64,000 bases of DNA from positions 1 through 64,000 of the forward strand of contig JABANN010000100.1 of NCBI GenBank assembly GCA_013115125.1. Direction: 5' to 3'. The position numbers and the translations under genes are program-made. Below are positions 9,920 through 18,369 of this stretch, piece after piece; within the stretch, counting starts at the first letter, position 1; every line of letters starts with the position of its first letter. Origin of the DNA: Perkinsus olseni. Taxonomy: Eukaryota; Perkinsozoa; Perkinsida. The notes beneath the pieces are model-generated. The model had not been told where the DNA came from. It saw only the letters and a list, made by a program, of their open reading frames with translations, and did no database searches.

Positions 9920-12620
9920 GATATCCAGTAGAACAGCAACAACAAGGAGAACACATCTGAGCATGTATGCTACATAAGCAAGAAATCATCGCATTTCTTG
10001 CAATCTTGCTCCCCCTTGACAGATTCTCTCCGCGATCGACCCCAACTCTCTATTGCCTTCGGAACCCAACGCCCAGTTGCCACCCACACAAGCGTCGTCC
10101 AGAAAATTACCCTCCGAAAAATTTTCAGGTGGAAAATTTCCGCTTTTTACTACATTTTTCAAGAATATTCCGCAAAATTTCTCCTCCACGCTGCCCAACC
10201 GCCCCCACAGCTCGCACCTGATATTACTAGTTTCCCGAAAAACGTCACGCGCCACAAAATTACCGGAATTGAAGATCTTCTGCCTCTCGCCAGGGCCGAC
10301 CCGAAGATACCATATCCAACAACATCCAAGAATCTTTGCAAGCCGTCATTGCCAAGTTGATTATTATCAAAGCAAACACGGTCGATGGCCGCGGCCCCTC
10401 CCTCATCCTCAGCCAGCATCAGCAGCTGAACCTGCCTACTGTGATGACGGGAGGTAGCACAGAGGGCAATGCCTTAATCAACTATACACCATCACTATTG
10501 GGGAGCTTTCTTGCCACCCCACGGTAACGCGATCTGATATTCATCATGTCCCCTCCATCGACCTATTCTCTGCCATGCGCCGACGCTGGGTTTGATGTAA
10601 CTACTCTCTCGATGGTTATTGTATACACCAATGTGCATACCACTCCACCTCCAACTTCCCAACAAATGCTACGTAACACCCCCTGATACACCACCGACTA
10701 ACACTCAGTACCGAATCTACACTACGAGGTTTACCATCACTGATGAGCTACACGCCAACGCCATCCGATAAACGCCTCCGAGGTCGCCTCTACCCGCACT
10801 ACCATGCTGCCGAGTATTTGCCTCTACCCGCACTACCATGCTGCCGAGTATTTCTCCACCCTCAGCTCCGAGGATTCCACAACGAGCCACATTGAGATGA
10901 TGCAGACGAGGCAAGGACGAGTCCTCCGCTGATCGAGAGGTTGTCGATCTACTCTGACACACCTTGAGCCGACCTGCCAATCAACACCGTTTGGCCCAGT
11001 GGTAGAGTGCTCAGCTGCCATCACATGGAACCCGAGTTCCATCCTACCTATTATCTCTTTAAATGCATTATTTCCCATCTCGCTATTGTCGCTCAGGTCC
11101 AACCTCTTCAAGTTCGGACACCTTCCCGCCAAAAAACTTCCCACCACCCCACCGCAGTCTGCCGTCAAACGCCTAACAAAATCGTCGATCAAAACTCGCT
11201 TCGCTCCGCTAAGAAAATATCCAAGCCACCTCTCCTACACAGCGCTGAGGTTGAGGACCATCAATTGAGGATGGTCTCCGGATAGCAACAATTGCAATCT
11301 CCTTCGACCAACAAACGCGCTGCTTCTGGAGACGTCCAGAATCTCCACAGTGGTATCTGACCCGACATCATTGCTTTTCACGGAAAAAAAGATACGCCAT
11401 GCTGCGCTTATTAGCTTCTCATCGAATTGTGTTACTCCCGAATACATGCCGAAGAGAGAACGATCAAAATCGATCACGCAATCGATTTTCAGCCTCGACG
11501 TGGCCCGTCTTATTACGGCTGCTCTCCCCTATCACCGACAACATCTCTTCCGGTGACAAATTGATAAATCTCAGTTTCTTGAGGCATATCTTAGGTTGAT
11601 CCTGGCCTTCCGCGAAGAGTCTAGATTCCTCCACACTCTCTTCCTCATTCTCCGACATCACCTCAACATATCGCCGCACTGTAACGTCCAACTGAAGCCG
11701 ACAAGATTCCCACCGGGCGAGCGAGATTTACATTCGAACAAACAAGATTTTCGCAATATTATGCCAGTTCATCGCATCACTTACTACCTCTTCAAGGGTC
11801 GATGACGCTCGCTTGCTTATCTCTCCAAGCCACCCAAGATACTCCCGTCGAGCCGATATTACGGCTCCGCAAGATTCCATAGTAAGCGCCAACTTCTTCA
11901 GCTTGGGCAGATGGCCACGAGAACCGGTAAGGAGATGATGGAGAGCGTCAACGCTCTGAGGAAGATAAAAAATTTTTCCCGGAAAAATCCACTACAGAAC
12001 CGACTTCTAGAGCGGCAAAATTGACGGTGGCATTCTCCCTCTTTCGCAAGAGTCGCAAAAAAATAAATTATTTTTTTGCTAAATTTACCAATTTTTTCCT
12101 ATTTTCCCAAAATTTGTCCGAATAAAATTTCACCACAATACCTCCCCTACAATATCGTCTCTAAGATCAGTCGAGCTCAAGAACGGAACCCGACCGACAG
12201 ACTAAATTATAAACTCCGTATTAAACCATCACCATCTCTTCGCGGAGCGAAGCAGTCCACATTTCTACTTTTAAATGGGCACTCTGGACAAGTTGCCAGT
12301 CAAGACGCATCCTCACGCAGTCCTCGTCTTCTATAAAGTGAACAACTTTCCACCTTCCATCTAACCAATATTGAGGAAATGCAAGATTGCAAGATTTTCC
12401 TCTATTACCGTCATCCATACCAAGCCTTCGACATGAGGCGCTCGCCTGACCCAGCCTGTAGAAGTCAGCTGAGGTCATATACTCCGCTGCGACCTACATC
12501 AACGCTCTAGCAAGAGCAAATCTTGCAATCTTGAATTTCCTCAATTTACCTCGGCAGCCACTCTAAATGCCTGCTGCAAAAGTCCTTCTCCGAACCGACA
12601 CGCCCACTCAGACTTCGCCT
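9920..12620 (-). CDS. Leucine-rich-repeat protein, RNI-like (partial model)
   Basis: Scattered minus-strand exons carry ribonuclease-inhibitor-type repeats: CPNLKRLDLSDNSEMGNNAF (about 11110), LPRLHHLNVARCGILGAEGG (about 10880), HPQLMVLNLSA (about 11250), LKKLRFINLSPEEM (about 11570), CFDNNQLGNDGLQRFLDVV (about 10380), and LGSEGNRELGSIAERICQGG (about 10030). The 5' part (AKSEWACRFGEGLLQQAFRV, then DFYRLGQASASCRRL) may be an F-box-like head. Introns are mostly introner elements: family G at 12361-12420 and 12494-12549, D near 11200, C near 10990-11040, A near 10245. Exact ends, and whether this is separate from the stalk-like gene, are unresolved. A substrate adaptor or axonemal role is possible but unproven. 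Confidence 0.5.
10806..10855. repeat. 33-nt tandem duplication
   Basis: The unit beginning GCCTCTACCCGCACTACCAT is repeated twice head to tail next to the LRR exon ending EGGEILGSM. Confidence 0.7.
12361..12420 (-). repeat. Family G introner, orientation 1
   Basis: A 60-nt intron in the LRR gene. In gene sense it carries AAATCTTGCAATCTTGCATT followed by TCCTCAAT. The neighbouring intron 12494-12549 carries the same core inverted. Confidence 0.8.
12494..12549 (-). repeat. Family G introner, orientation 2 (inverted copy)
   Basis: A 56-nt intron. In gene sense it reads GTAAATTGAGGAAATTCAAG then ATTGCAAGATTTGC, the reverse complement of the core of the intron at 12361-12420. It joins FRVAAE to VAAEYMTSADF in frame. 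Confidence 0.8.
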
Positions 12621-13053
12621 GAAATGACGTAGAAGAACAATCCTCAACGACAACGGAAAAAATTTCACAAAAAAATTTCGGACGACCAAAAATTTTCCAA
12701 CCCTTCTCCGCTTGCTGCCTTCAGCTGAATTTTACTATCGAGCAGGAAGGGAGGAGACAAGATCTACGGAAATGAGGATCCTCAGGTCAAGCTCATGTAT
12801 AGCATAGCTGCTTGTCGCAATAAAAATGAAAAAAGAAATAAATTTTTCCCGTCAAAATTTGCGGGGAAAATGTAGTCGAGTTCTTCGAGCAAGATAGAGG
12901 AGCTCGAGCAGAAGGTGAATAATAACGTAGAGCAATGAAACCCTCACAAAAATGTGAAAATTGGGGAAAACTGTGAAATTTTCCATGAACATGATAACAA
13001 ACATGAACCAAACATGAAAGAACAAAAAGATACAATACGTCCAATTTGGATGA
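12621..13053. other. AT-rich gap between genes
   Basis: No coding signal beyond a possible short exon (HLLLELLYLARRT, about 12890). Two blocks of GGAAAAATTTT-type W-rich sequence (12655-12705 and 12835-12870). It probably holds the 5' end of the LRR gene. Confidence 0.35.
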
Positions 13054-13465
13054 TTATGATGCTGAATAAGCTAACCCAAGAACCTCCCCCCTTCCCCGCT
13101 CCACGACTACCTGTTTGAGGGCCCCTTCAAGCAACATGACATCTCTCCTCTCTAGTGCCACTCTCTTCATCGTAGCCTCCAGCTGCTGCCGAGCACTGGT
13201 TAATAACTGTACCGTAGCATAAGGAGAATAAGAGTAGGGAAGGTCAACGCGGTTCGAACAATCTCCCATTTTTGTTGTGAAGAAAATTTCGACCATTCAC
13301 CCTCGCGCGCCACGAAATTATTACCTTCTCCTTTCGCTGTATATAATCGGCCAAGTCCTGATCGCTGATGGTCCGTATCGGATGATTGCCGTCCAGCAGC
13401 TCGGTGAGGGCCTCCGGGAGTCCGTAGCGGCGGCGCTCCGATGTAGACGGGAGAGGTGACTTCAT
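13054..13465 (-). CDS. Small coiled-coil protein, 97 aa (unknown)
   Basis: Two exons (13325-13465 and 13054-13206) flank a 118-nt intron whose 5' end is a family A element (GTAATAATTTCGTGGCGCGC). Both exons are whole-codon, giving 97 residues. The first half is PEALTELLDGNHPIRTISDQ followed by DLADYIQRKEK. The second half is a helix, LLTSARQQLEATMKRVALER. The C-terminus is basic. No signal peptide or transmembrane segment. I do not recognise it; the size and helix suggest a subunit of a larger complex. Confidence 0.45.
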
Positions 13466-13628
13466 AATAAATATAAAAATAAGAAACAACTAGCGATGAC
13501 AGCCCACTTGTGACTATCAGGGTCACTTCAAAAAAGCCTTCCGCGCGGTACTGGGAATCTTAAAAGGTGGTCAGGGAGTATGTGTGTAAGCCTGTAGTCC
13601 AACGGCACCGGTAGTACCGGTTAGGTTG

Positions 13629-14012
13629 TTAGATTTGCCTCTCAGATAAGCGCTCAACCAGAGAGTTGTCCACGGTCTCATATACGGCGATTCTCAGACG
13701 GGCTGCCATTGAGATTCGACCAGCCAATACTGTGTATGCTGCGCCAGAGTTGATGGGGAGAGCAGAGAGAGCAAAACGATCGAACAACCAACCCTTTCCA
13801 TCAATAACACGGGCAACCTCAAGATACGCCGAAATAGCCTCCAATGGGGGGACATCAGATTCATCATAATCATCATCAGCATGGTGAGGCCCGTCAGCCT
13901 CCTTCAACAGGGACTCCTCTCTCACAGGATCAACAATCCGCAAAGATACGCCCTTGCTTAGCGGCAAGAACTTCGCTCCACTAGATTCATTCTCAAATTT
14001 CCCCTCCCTCAT
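13629..14012 (-). CDS. Hypothetical protein, 127 aa
   Basis: A single uninterrupted minus-strand frame from ATG 14012 to the stop at 13629. It has an acidic stretch (HHADDDYDESDVPP) and then an amphipathic/hydrophobic second half (ISAYLEVARVIDGKGWLFDR, AAYTVLAGRISMAARLRIAV). Composition looks coding. It lies between DNAAF11 and the 97-aa gene on the same strand. Family unknown. Confidence 0.4.
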   Translation of the reverse strand: MREGKFENESSGAKFLPLSKGVSLRIVDPVREESLLKEADGPHHADDDYDESDVPPLEAISAYLEVARVIDGKGWLFDRFALSALPINSGAAYTVLAGRISMAARLRIAVYETVDNSLVERLSERQI

Positions 14013-14103
14013 TCCAGAGCTTGACGGGACTTGAGGTGGTGGATCGACCTACGGAGGAAACTTGCAGCAACTTGCTCTCTTGCTCGATTCCTCAACGCTC
14101 GAT

Positions 14104-16748
14104 CTATACCACCTTCGCTTCGCCGTTTCTTCGATCATTCTTGTCGCTCTCTTTCACCCGTAGGAATCCCGATCGGTCCGCACGCGGCATTTCTATCCTA
14201 AAATGAGAAAATATACCGCATGAAAGGATCGATCCAGGGACCTCCCTATATGAAGACCAGCACACGAACCTGTTGACGTATCCCACCTCAAAGCACCCGT
14301 TGTACTGCTCCGCTTCACTGTAGACGCGTGCACTACGACTTCACACGGCGTCCTCAACTGCGTCAGCTTCTCCTTGATGATACACCTACCGCGGCCATCC
14401 AGGATCTGGGGAAGTTATGGTATGCACGCATGCACAAAAGATACCTGACGTAATTAGGTTGAACGTCCACGTCTATCAGGCTCGTCTCCAGGAAAGCCGG
14501 CACATGTATTTCCATGACAACCATTCCAGGCGTACCGAACTTATCAATATGGAAGTTATATTTACCCTCATTACACTGCCGTATCTAAACCCAAAGTTCC
14601 CTGGTTCGAACCCCAGCGCCGTCAACAAAAAAGAGGCCACTACCTCCCCTCGCTGATTCATAGGCTCCGGTACCTTACGCGGTGGCTTCGGTTCCAAACC
14701 TATTATTAACATTCCTAGCGGAGCGAAGCACCCCCCTCTACCAAGCCTTTTCTTCTCCCTCTTCTCCTTCTCCTCCTTAGCTGCCGCTTGCTCTCGGTAC
14801 ATCTCCAGACGGGACTCCACCGTGTACGCATCTGCAATATGGGAATAATAGTTTCAACCATTTAAACTCTTATTGTGTTAACTGTTATCTGCCCAACTGT
14901 TTTTCCCCATTTTTCCATTTTTCCCATAAATTTCGCCATATTTTTCCATATTTTCCCGTTCTCCCTATGAATTTTTCAATATTTTTCCGTATTTTCCCGT
15001 TTTTCCTATAAATTTTACCATATTTTTCCATATTTTCCCGTTTTTCCTATGAACTTTTCCATATTTTTCCGTATCTTCCCGTTTTTCCTATAAATTTTTC
15101 CATATTTTTCCGTATTTTCCCGTTTTTCCTATAAATTTTTCCATATTTTTCCATATTTTCCCGTTTTTCCTATAAATTTTTCGATATTTTTCCGTTTTCC
15201 CTATGAATTTCTCCATATTTTTCTTCCAATTCTTTCAAAAAATTCTTTATATTTTTTGAATTCTAACTTTTCTATCTTTCACTATTCGTTGACACTATTA
15301 CAAACATTATTCAAGAGCAGCAACAGCTCACTTTCAAGACGATGGTGATAGAAGAGGTTCTCACTTCGGCAACATTATTACCAAAATTTCACCTAACCAT
15401 TACTGGGGCGACACCGCTCCCCGGGGAGCACGATCGCGGCGACCGAGGCGATCAATATCAATACCGTAACTTCACTAAATCATAAGTCTCCGAGTCATGC
15501 CATCGATACTTTCACAGAATTGCTTTGTGATACCTCCGCTATTCGAAAAGATATCTCTCTATCACACCCTAGTACTCGACGAGGTCGAAAGATTCCCCTC
15601 AACAGTCTCCCCAGCACATCCAGTCAATCAAGAACAATGTCTACTTGATGTATATATTTGTCGGGTGCAACAAATAATCAATACCACAACTTCACCAAAT
15701 CCTCTTACCTTCATGCGGTTTGACGCCATGTTCTCTTTCGTAGTTCTTCTTCTTAATAGAGTAATCCGACAATTTCTCCAACTCCTTTTCAAGCATCGGG
15801 AGATCTCTTTTGGCCTGAACCATAATCGACCTAAGATATTCTTCCGCGTGTTCCCCAAGACCTGTATCCTCTCGCTCGGAGCAACCAGAGTGCCGTCCAG
15901 CTGCAGCAAGCCAGGCAGTCTCGCCACCACGTACTTCCTAAGAAGGAAGTCACCATTCGAGCATGAGTTACGGAAGTTGTGGTATCAGACCAGGACCTCG
16001 CCTTCGGCCAGTCCATGCAGGGGTTCCCCAGAAGATACAAATCTTCAAGATTATAATTACACTGAAACGGCCAGCGGAGAATCTATCATGTGCATGCGTG
16101 CAAAAGATACCTCCAAATTAGTAATGGAATCTTTCAGATTCTCGATGTCAATGAAGTTCACGGTCAAGTCCAGTTTCCTCAAACTCTCACACCGCGCCAA
16201 TCCTAACAACAACACCACCAACCATCAGCTCCACTTCCGTCACGCGCCACGAAATTACTCCTCCGAGAGAGCTCAGAGATCTTCGCACCCGTCAGACTAC
16301 AGTTCAGAAGTTCACTACGATGCACCCGGGTTCGATTCCCCCCAGCTACTACCCTCGATTTTTTCTATATTATTCACAGCAACATTAAGATATTCCAACT
16401 CCTTGAGTTTGTTAAGATTCTCCAACCTCCCAATGACGTTGTTCTGCAGCAGAAGTATCTTAATCCTCCGGCACCGGTCCCCCAGGCACTTCTCGATTTT
16501 TTCTATCTCTTCTTGGTGCAGTGCTACCTAAAAGATAGTCCATACCATCCACAAAGAATTTCGTGGCGCGCGGTCAAAACGGAGAAGTCCATCCGCAGTG
16601 TCAGCTCATACGTATCGCGCAAGAGTCGAGCTAAGATACCACCTTGAAGTATCTTTCCAACCTCATCTATTACCTCCTCGAGATCAGCCAAGATTCCCTC
16701 GTTATGCTCCGCGCGTTTCCTAATCAACTCCTCCGTCAGGGGTGGCAT
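14104..16748 (-). CDS. DNAAF11: Dynein axonemal assembly factor 11 (LRRC6/TilB)
   Basis: Cytoplasmic factor needed to preassemble axonemal dynein arms. From ATG 16748: [20 protein letters not shown], then [14 protein letters not shown]22-type repeats ([52 protein letters not shown]), the NPCMDW capping motif, LRRcap [18 protein letters not shown], a basic helical part ([20 protein letters not shown]) and a C-terminal CS-like domain ([22 protein letters not shown]). This is the TilB domain order. Resolved junctions: 16528-16673, 16203-16352, 16062-16110, 14700-14741, 14576-14643, 14406-14444, 14198-14286; a 31-nt intron lies near 15835-15866. A large intron between about 14833 and 15700 holds an AT-rich minisatellite. 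Confidence 0.9.
14198..14286 (-). repeat. Family C introner with tRNA body in DNAAF11
   Basis: An 89-nt intron. In gene sense GTCAACAGGTTCGTGTGCTG, then GGAGGTCCCTGGATCGATCC: D-arm, anticodon-arm-like and T-arm order of a tRNA. It joins TGALR to IEMPRADR in frame. Confidence 0.75.
14406..14444 (-). repeat. Family H introner in DNAAF11
   Basis: A 39-nt intron beginning in gene sense GTATCTTTTGTGCATGCGTG. A second intron of the same gene (16062-16110) begins GTATCTTTTGCACGCATGCA. The shared core is the near-palindrome TGCATGCGTGCA. Confidence 0.7.
14576..14643 (-). repeat. Family C introner, antisense, in DNAAF11
   Basis: A 68-nt intron whose B box (CTGGTTCGAACCCCAG) reads on the plus strand, opposite to the gene. 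Together with sense copies this shows insertion in both orientations. Confidence 0.7.
14700..14741 (-). repeat. Family D introner in DNAAF11
   Basis: A 42-nt intron reading in gene sense GTAGAGGGGGGTGCTTCGCT, CCGCTAGG and ending AATAATAG. It carries the D core in the GCTTCGCTCCGCT orientation. Confidence 0.75.
14880..15235. repeat. AT-rich minisatellite in a DNAAF11 intron
   Basis: About eight tandem copies of a roughly 42-nt unit made of TTTTTCCATATTTTTCC and CCGTTTTTCCTATAAATT segments. Copies differ by substitutions such as CATA/GTAT. It lies wholly inside the long DNAAF11 intron. Confidence 0.85.
16062..16110 (-). repeat. Family H introner, second copy in DNAAF11
   Basis: A 49-nt intron beginning GTATCTTTTGCACGCATGCA in gene sense, the partner of 14406-14444. 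It joins ITNLE to [11 protein letters not shown] in frame. Confidence 0.7.
16203..16352 (-). repeat. Composite intron: antisense C plus sense A, in DNAAF11
   Basis: A 150-nt intron. The 5' half carries an antisense B box (GGGAATCGAACCCGGG) and the 3' half AATTTCGTGGCGCGTGACG in gene sense. Only the full excision restores [20 protein letters not shown]. Confidence 0.75.
16528..16673 (-). repeat. Composite intron: B-like plus antisense A, in DNAAF11
   Basis: A 146-nt intron. It holds AAGATACTTCAAGGTGGTAT-type B sequence and an inverted A core (CGCGCGCCACGAAATT). It joins ILADLEE to [10 protein letters not shown] in frame. Confidence 0.7.
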
Positions 16749-16851
16749 CAATGACAAAATCGACAATTCCTGCCGGAGACCGTCCACTCACTAGAGCAAC
16801 CCGAGAAGCACCAGGAGAGAAGAGAAAAGCTACATACGACGAGTTAGACAG

Positions 16852-17490
16852 TCACATGCCGAAGACTCTGTAAAGAAGTGCAAAAAACATCGCCGCGCCT
16901 GCTCCGAACATCGCGCTGTTACCTGAGGGTTGGGGGGGTGTCCGCGACGATTGAACGATGAGTCTCTCCGAAGGCCCACCTAGCGCCCTCATGAGCGTCT
17001 CTGGCTTGCCGCTACCGATGGGAGTGGTTGCATTAGACCTAGGATGCCACCAGTACCTGATAAATATACCCTTACCAAGATTTGAACCCGCGACCTCCCT
17101 CGTATGAGCCAAAGCCTCTACCGTCCCGACTAAAGTTGAGTATTACACCCCTCCGGAGTTGACATCTCGGATTGGCAGCCAAGAATCTTCCTCTTTCGCC
17201 TTGTCAACCACAGACTGCGGGATGTTGTCCGCTGAATAGAGCTTGGTGGAATCCTCAGGGGGAGCCCACTGACAGAATTGGGGAAGGAGTGGTATGAGCG
17301 CATTCTCAACCCGATACTACCGGTTGGTTCGCCTCCGGAGGGACCTTGTACGACAGCCCTCCTCTGATATCACCACTCGACTTCCTCTTCGTACAGAAGC
17401 TTCTCCCCACGCCCCACCGAGGAAGCGACCGGTTGAAATAACAGCCGGTCAGAAGCCGCAAACCTGACGGGACAAAATCCAGGTAGATCA
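16852..17490 (-). CDS. Tail-anchored WW-like domain protein (partial model)
   Basis: Minus-strand exons give FAASDRLLFQPVASSVGRGE, EEEVEWWAPPEDSTKLYSAD, then WLPIRDVNSGGVYWWHPRSN followed by ATTPIGSGKP. The last two look like a WW-domain pattern (W, G, YWW, T, P). A Pro/Ser linker precedes a single C-terminal hydrophobic helix (MFGAGAAMFFALLYRVFGM), so a tail anchor is likely. Intron 17057-17146, a tRNA-like family C element, interrupts the WW-like fold. The 5' end above 17490 is not resolved. Confidence 0.5.
17057..17146 (-). repeat. Family C introner (tRNA body) splitting a WW-like domain
   Basis: A 90-nt intron. In gene sense TAGTCGGGACGGTAGAGGCT, TTTGGCTCATACGAGGG, GGTCGCGGGTTCAAATC: D-loop, anticodon-arm-like and T-arm segments in tRNA order, then TATTTATCAG. 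Confidence 0.8.
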
Positions 17491-17499
17491 TAGCAAGCC

Positions 17500-18369
17500 T
17501 ATGATGCAGGGCATGTCCCTACGAGCTGTAATTAATCAGTATCAAAAAATAAAGTCACTTTCCGTAATAAAGTACCGCCGTCATTGAGACAACGAATGAG
17601 ATTCATCAGGGGTCAGGCATCCCACCATCCGCCGTTTGGTCCCCGTGCTACTCCAAAAGAAGAAAAAGCACTACGAGATCAGTGCCAACGCTTCTCAATC
17701 TCGTGAAGAAAAACGTCCCATCCCGACTGAGCCAGCCCCGAGGAGGTATCTTCGGCCCACGCGCAATGAATTTAATCTAACATCACGTGGCGGTCTGCGG
17801 GAGTAAGAGTTGATGCAACGAGTGCAGCAGCCAATAGTCAATACCACACCACTCCCAACTCCTTCAGATTCACTGCTACACATCCCTGACCTAAAGATAC
17901 TTCTAAATCCTTCCCCGTGCGAGTCCCGGGATACGATGATCCCCAGTGAGAAAACCATCATCTTTGAACCTCTTCATTCTGCCCTCGCCACGATGATCAT
18001 GAGTTGGCCACTATAAAGTACATTCCGCAGGCCCCATGACAGATGGGCCTGCAGACCGGGGAAAAACCCGGGTGCCGTGTTTCCAGTCTCAGTCGGCCTC
18101 TAACAACCCCTGATGATCCTTCCGATACCCCGTCCCTTTGGACCACAGAAGCGACACCGCCGTCACCCAGCCAGTACTACCACTCGCGTAGCTGCTCAGT
18201 CGTCCCACGGTTTGGATGGGAAGCCGAGGCATCAGTACGGGAAGTTTATCAAAAATACCAAATTGCAGACGTGCAACGAACCGCTCCGCCGTTGAGGAAA
18301 TGCAAGTGTTCATAAGTGCGCAAGATTCGAGCACACTTCCCGCGTCCAGCTCCCATCTTCCAGCTCAAC
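17500..18369. other. Divergent intergenic region, no resolved gene
   Basis: It lies between the minus-strand WW gene and the plus-strand transporter. A family E core is seen in minus sense (GTGTGGTATTGACTATT, about 17827-17845). Short minus-strand exons of an unresolved gene are possible but do not join. Confidence 0.35.

Noticed and set aside
15840-15880. Frameshift in DNAAF11 after the LRRcap
   Set aside because: A 31-nt intron (GTCTTGGGGAACACG to ATATCTTAG) restores frame and joins SERIQ to [10 protein letters not shown], so no indel needs to be assumed.
15497-16531. Long plus-strand ORF of 344 codons
   Set aside because: It is the antisense shadow of DNAAF11 exons and introns; its translation has no family resemblance and the minus strand gives a clear TilB protein.
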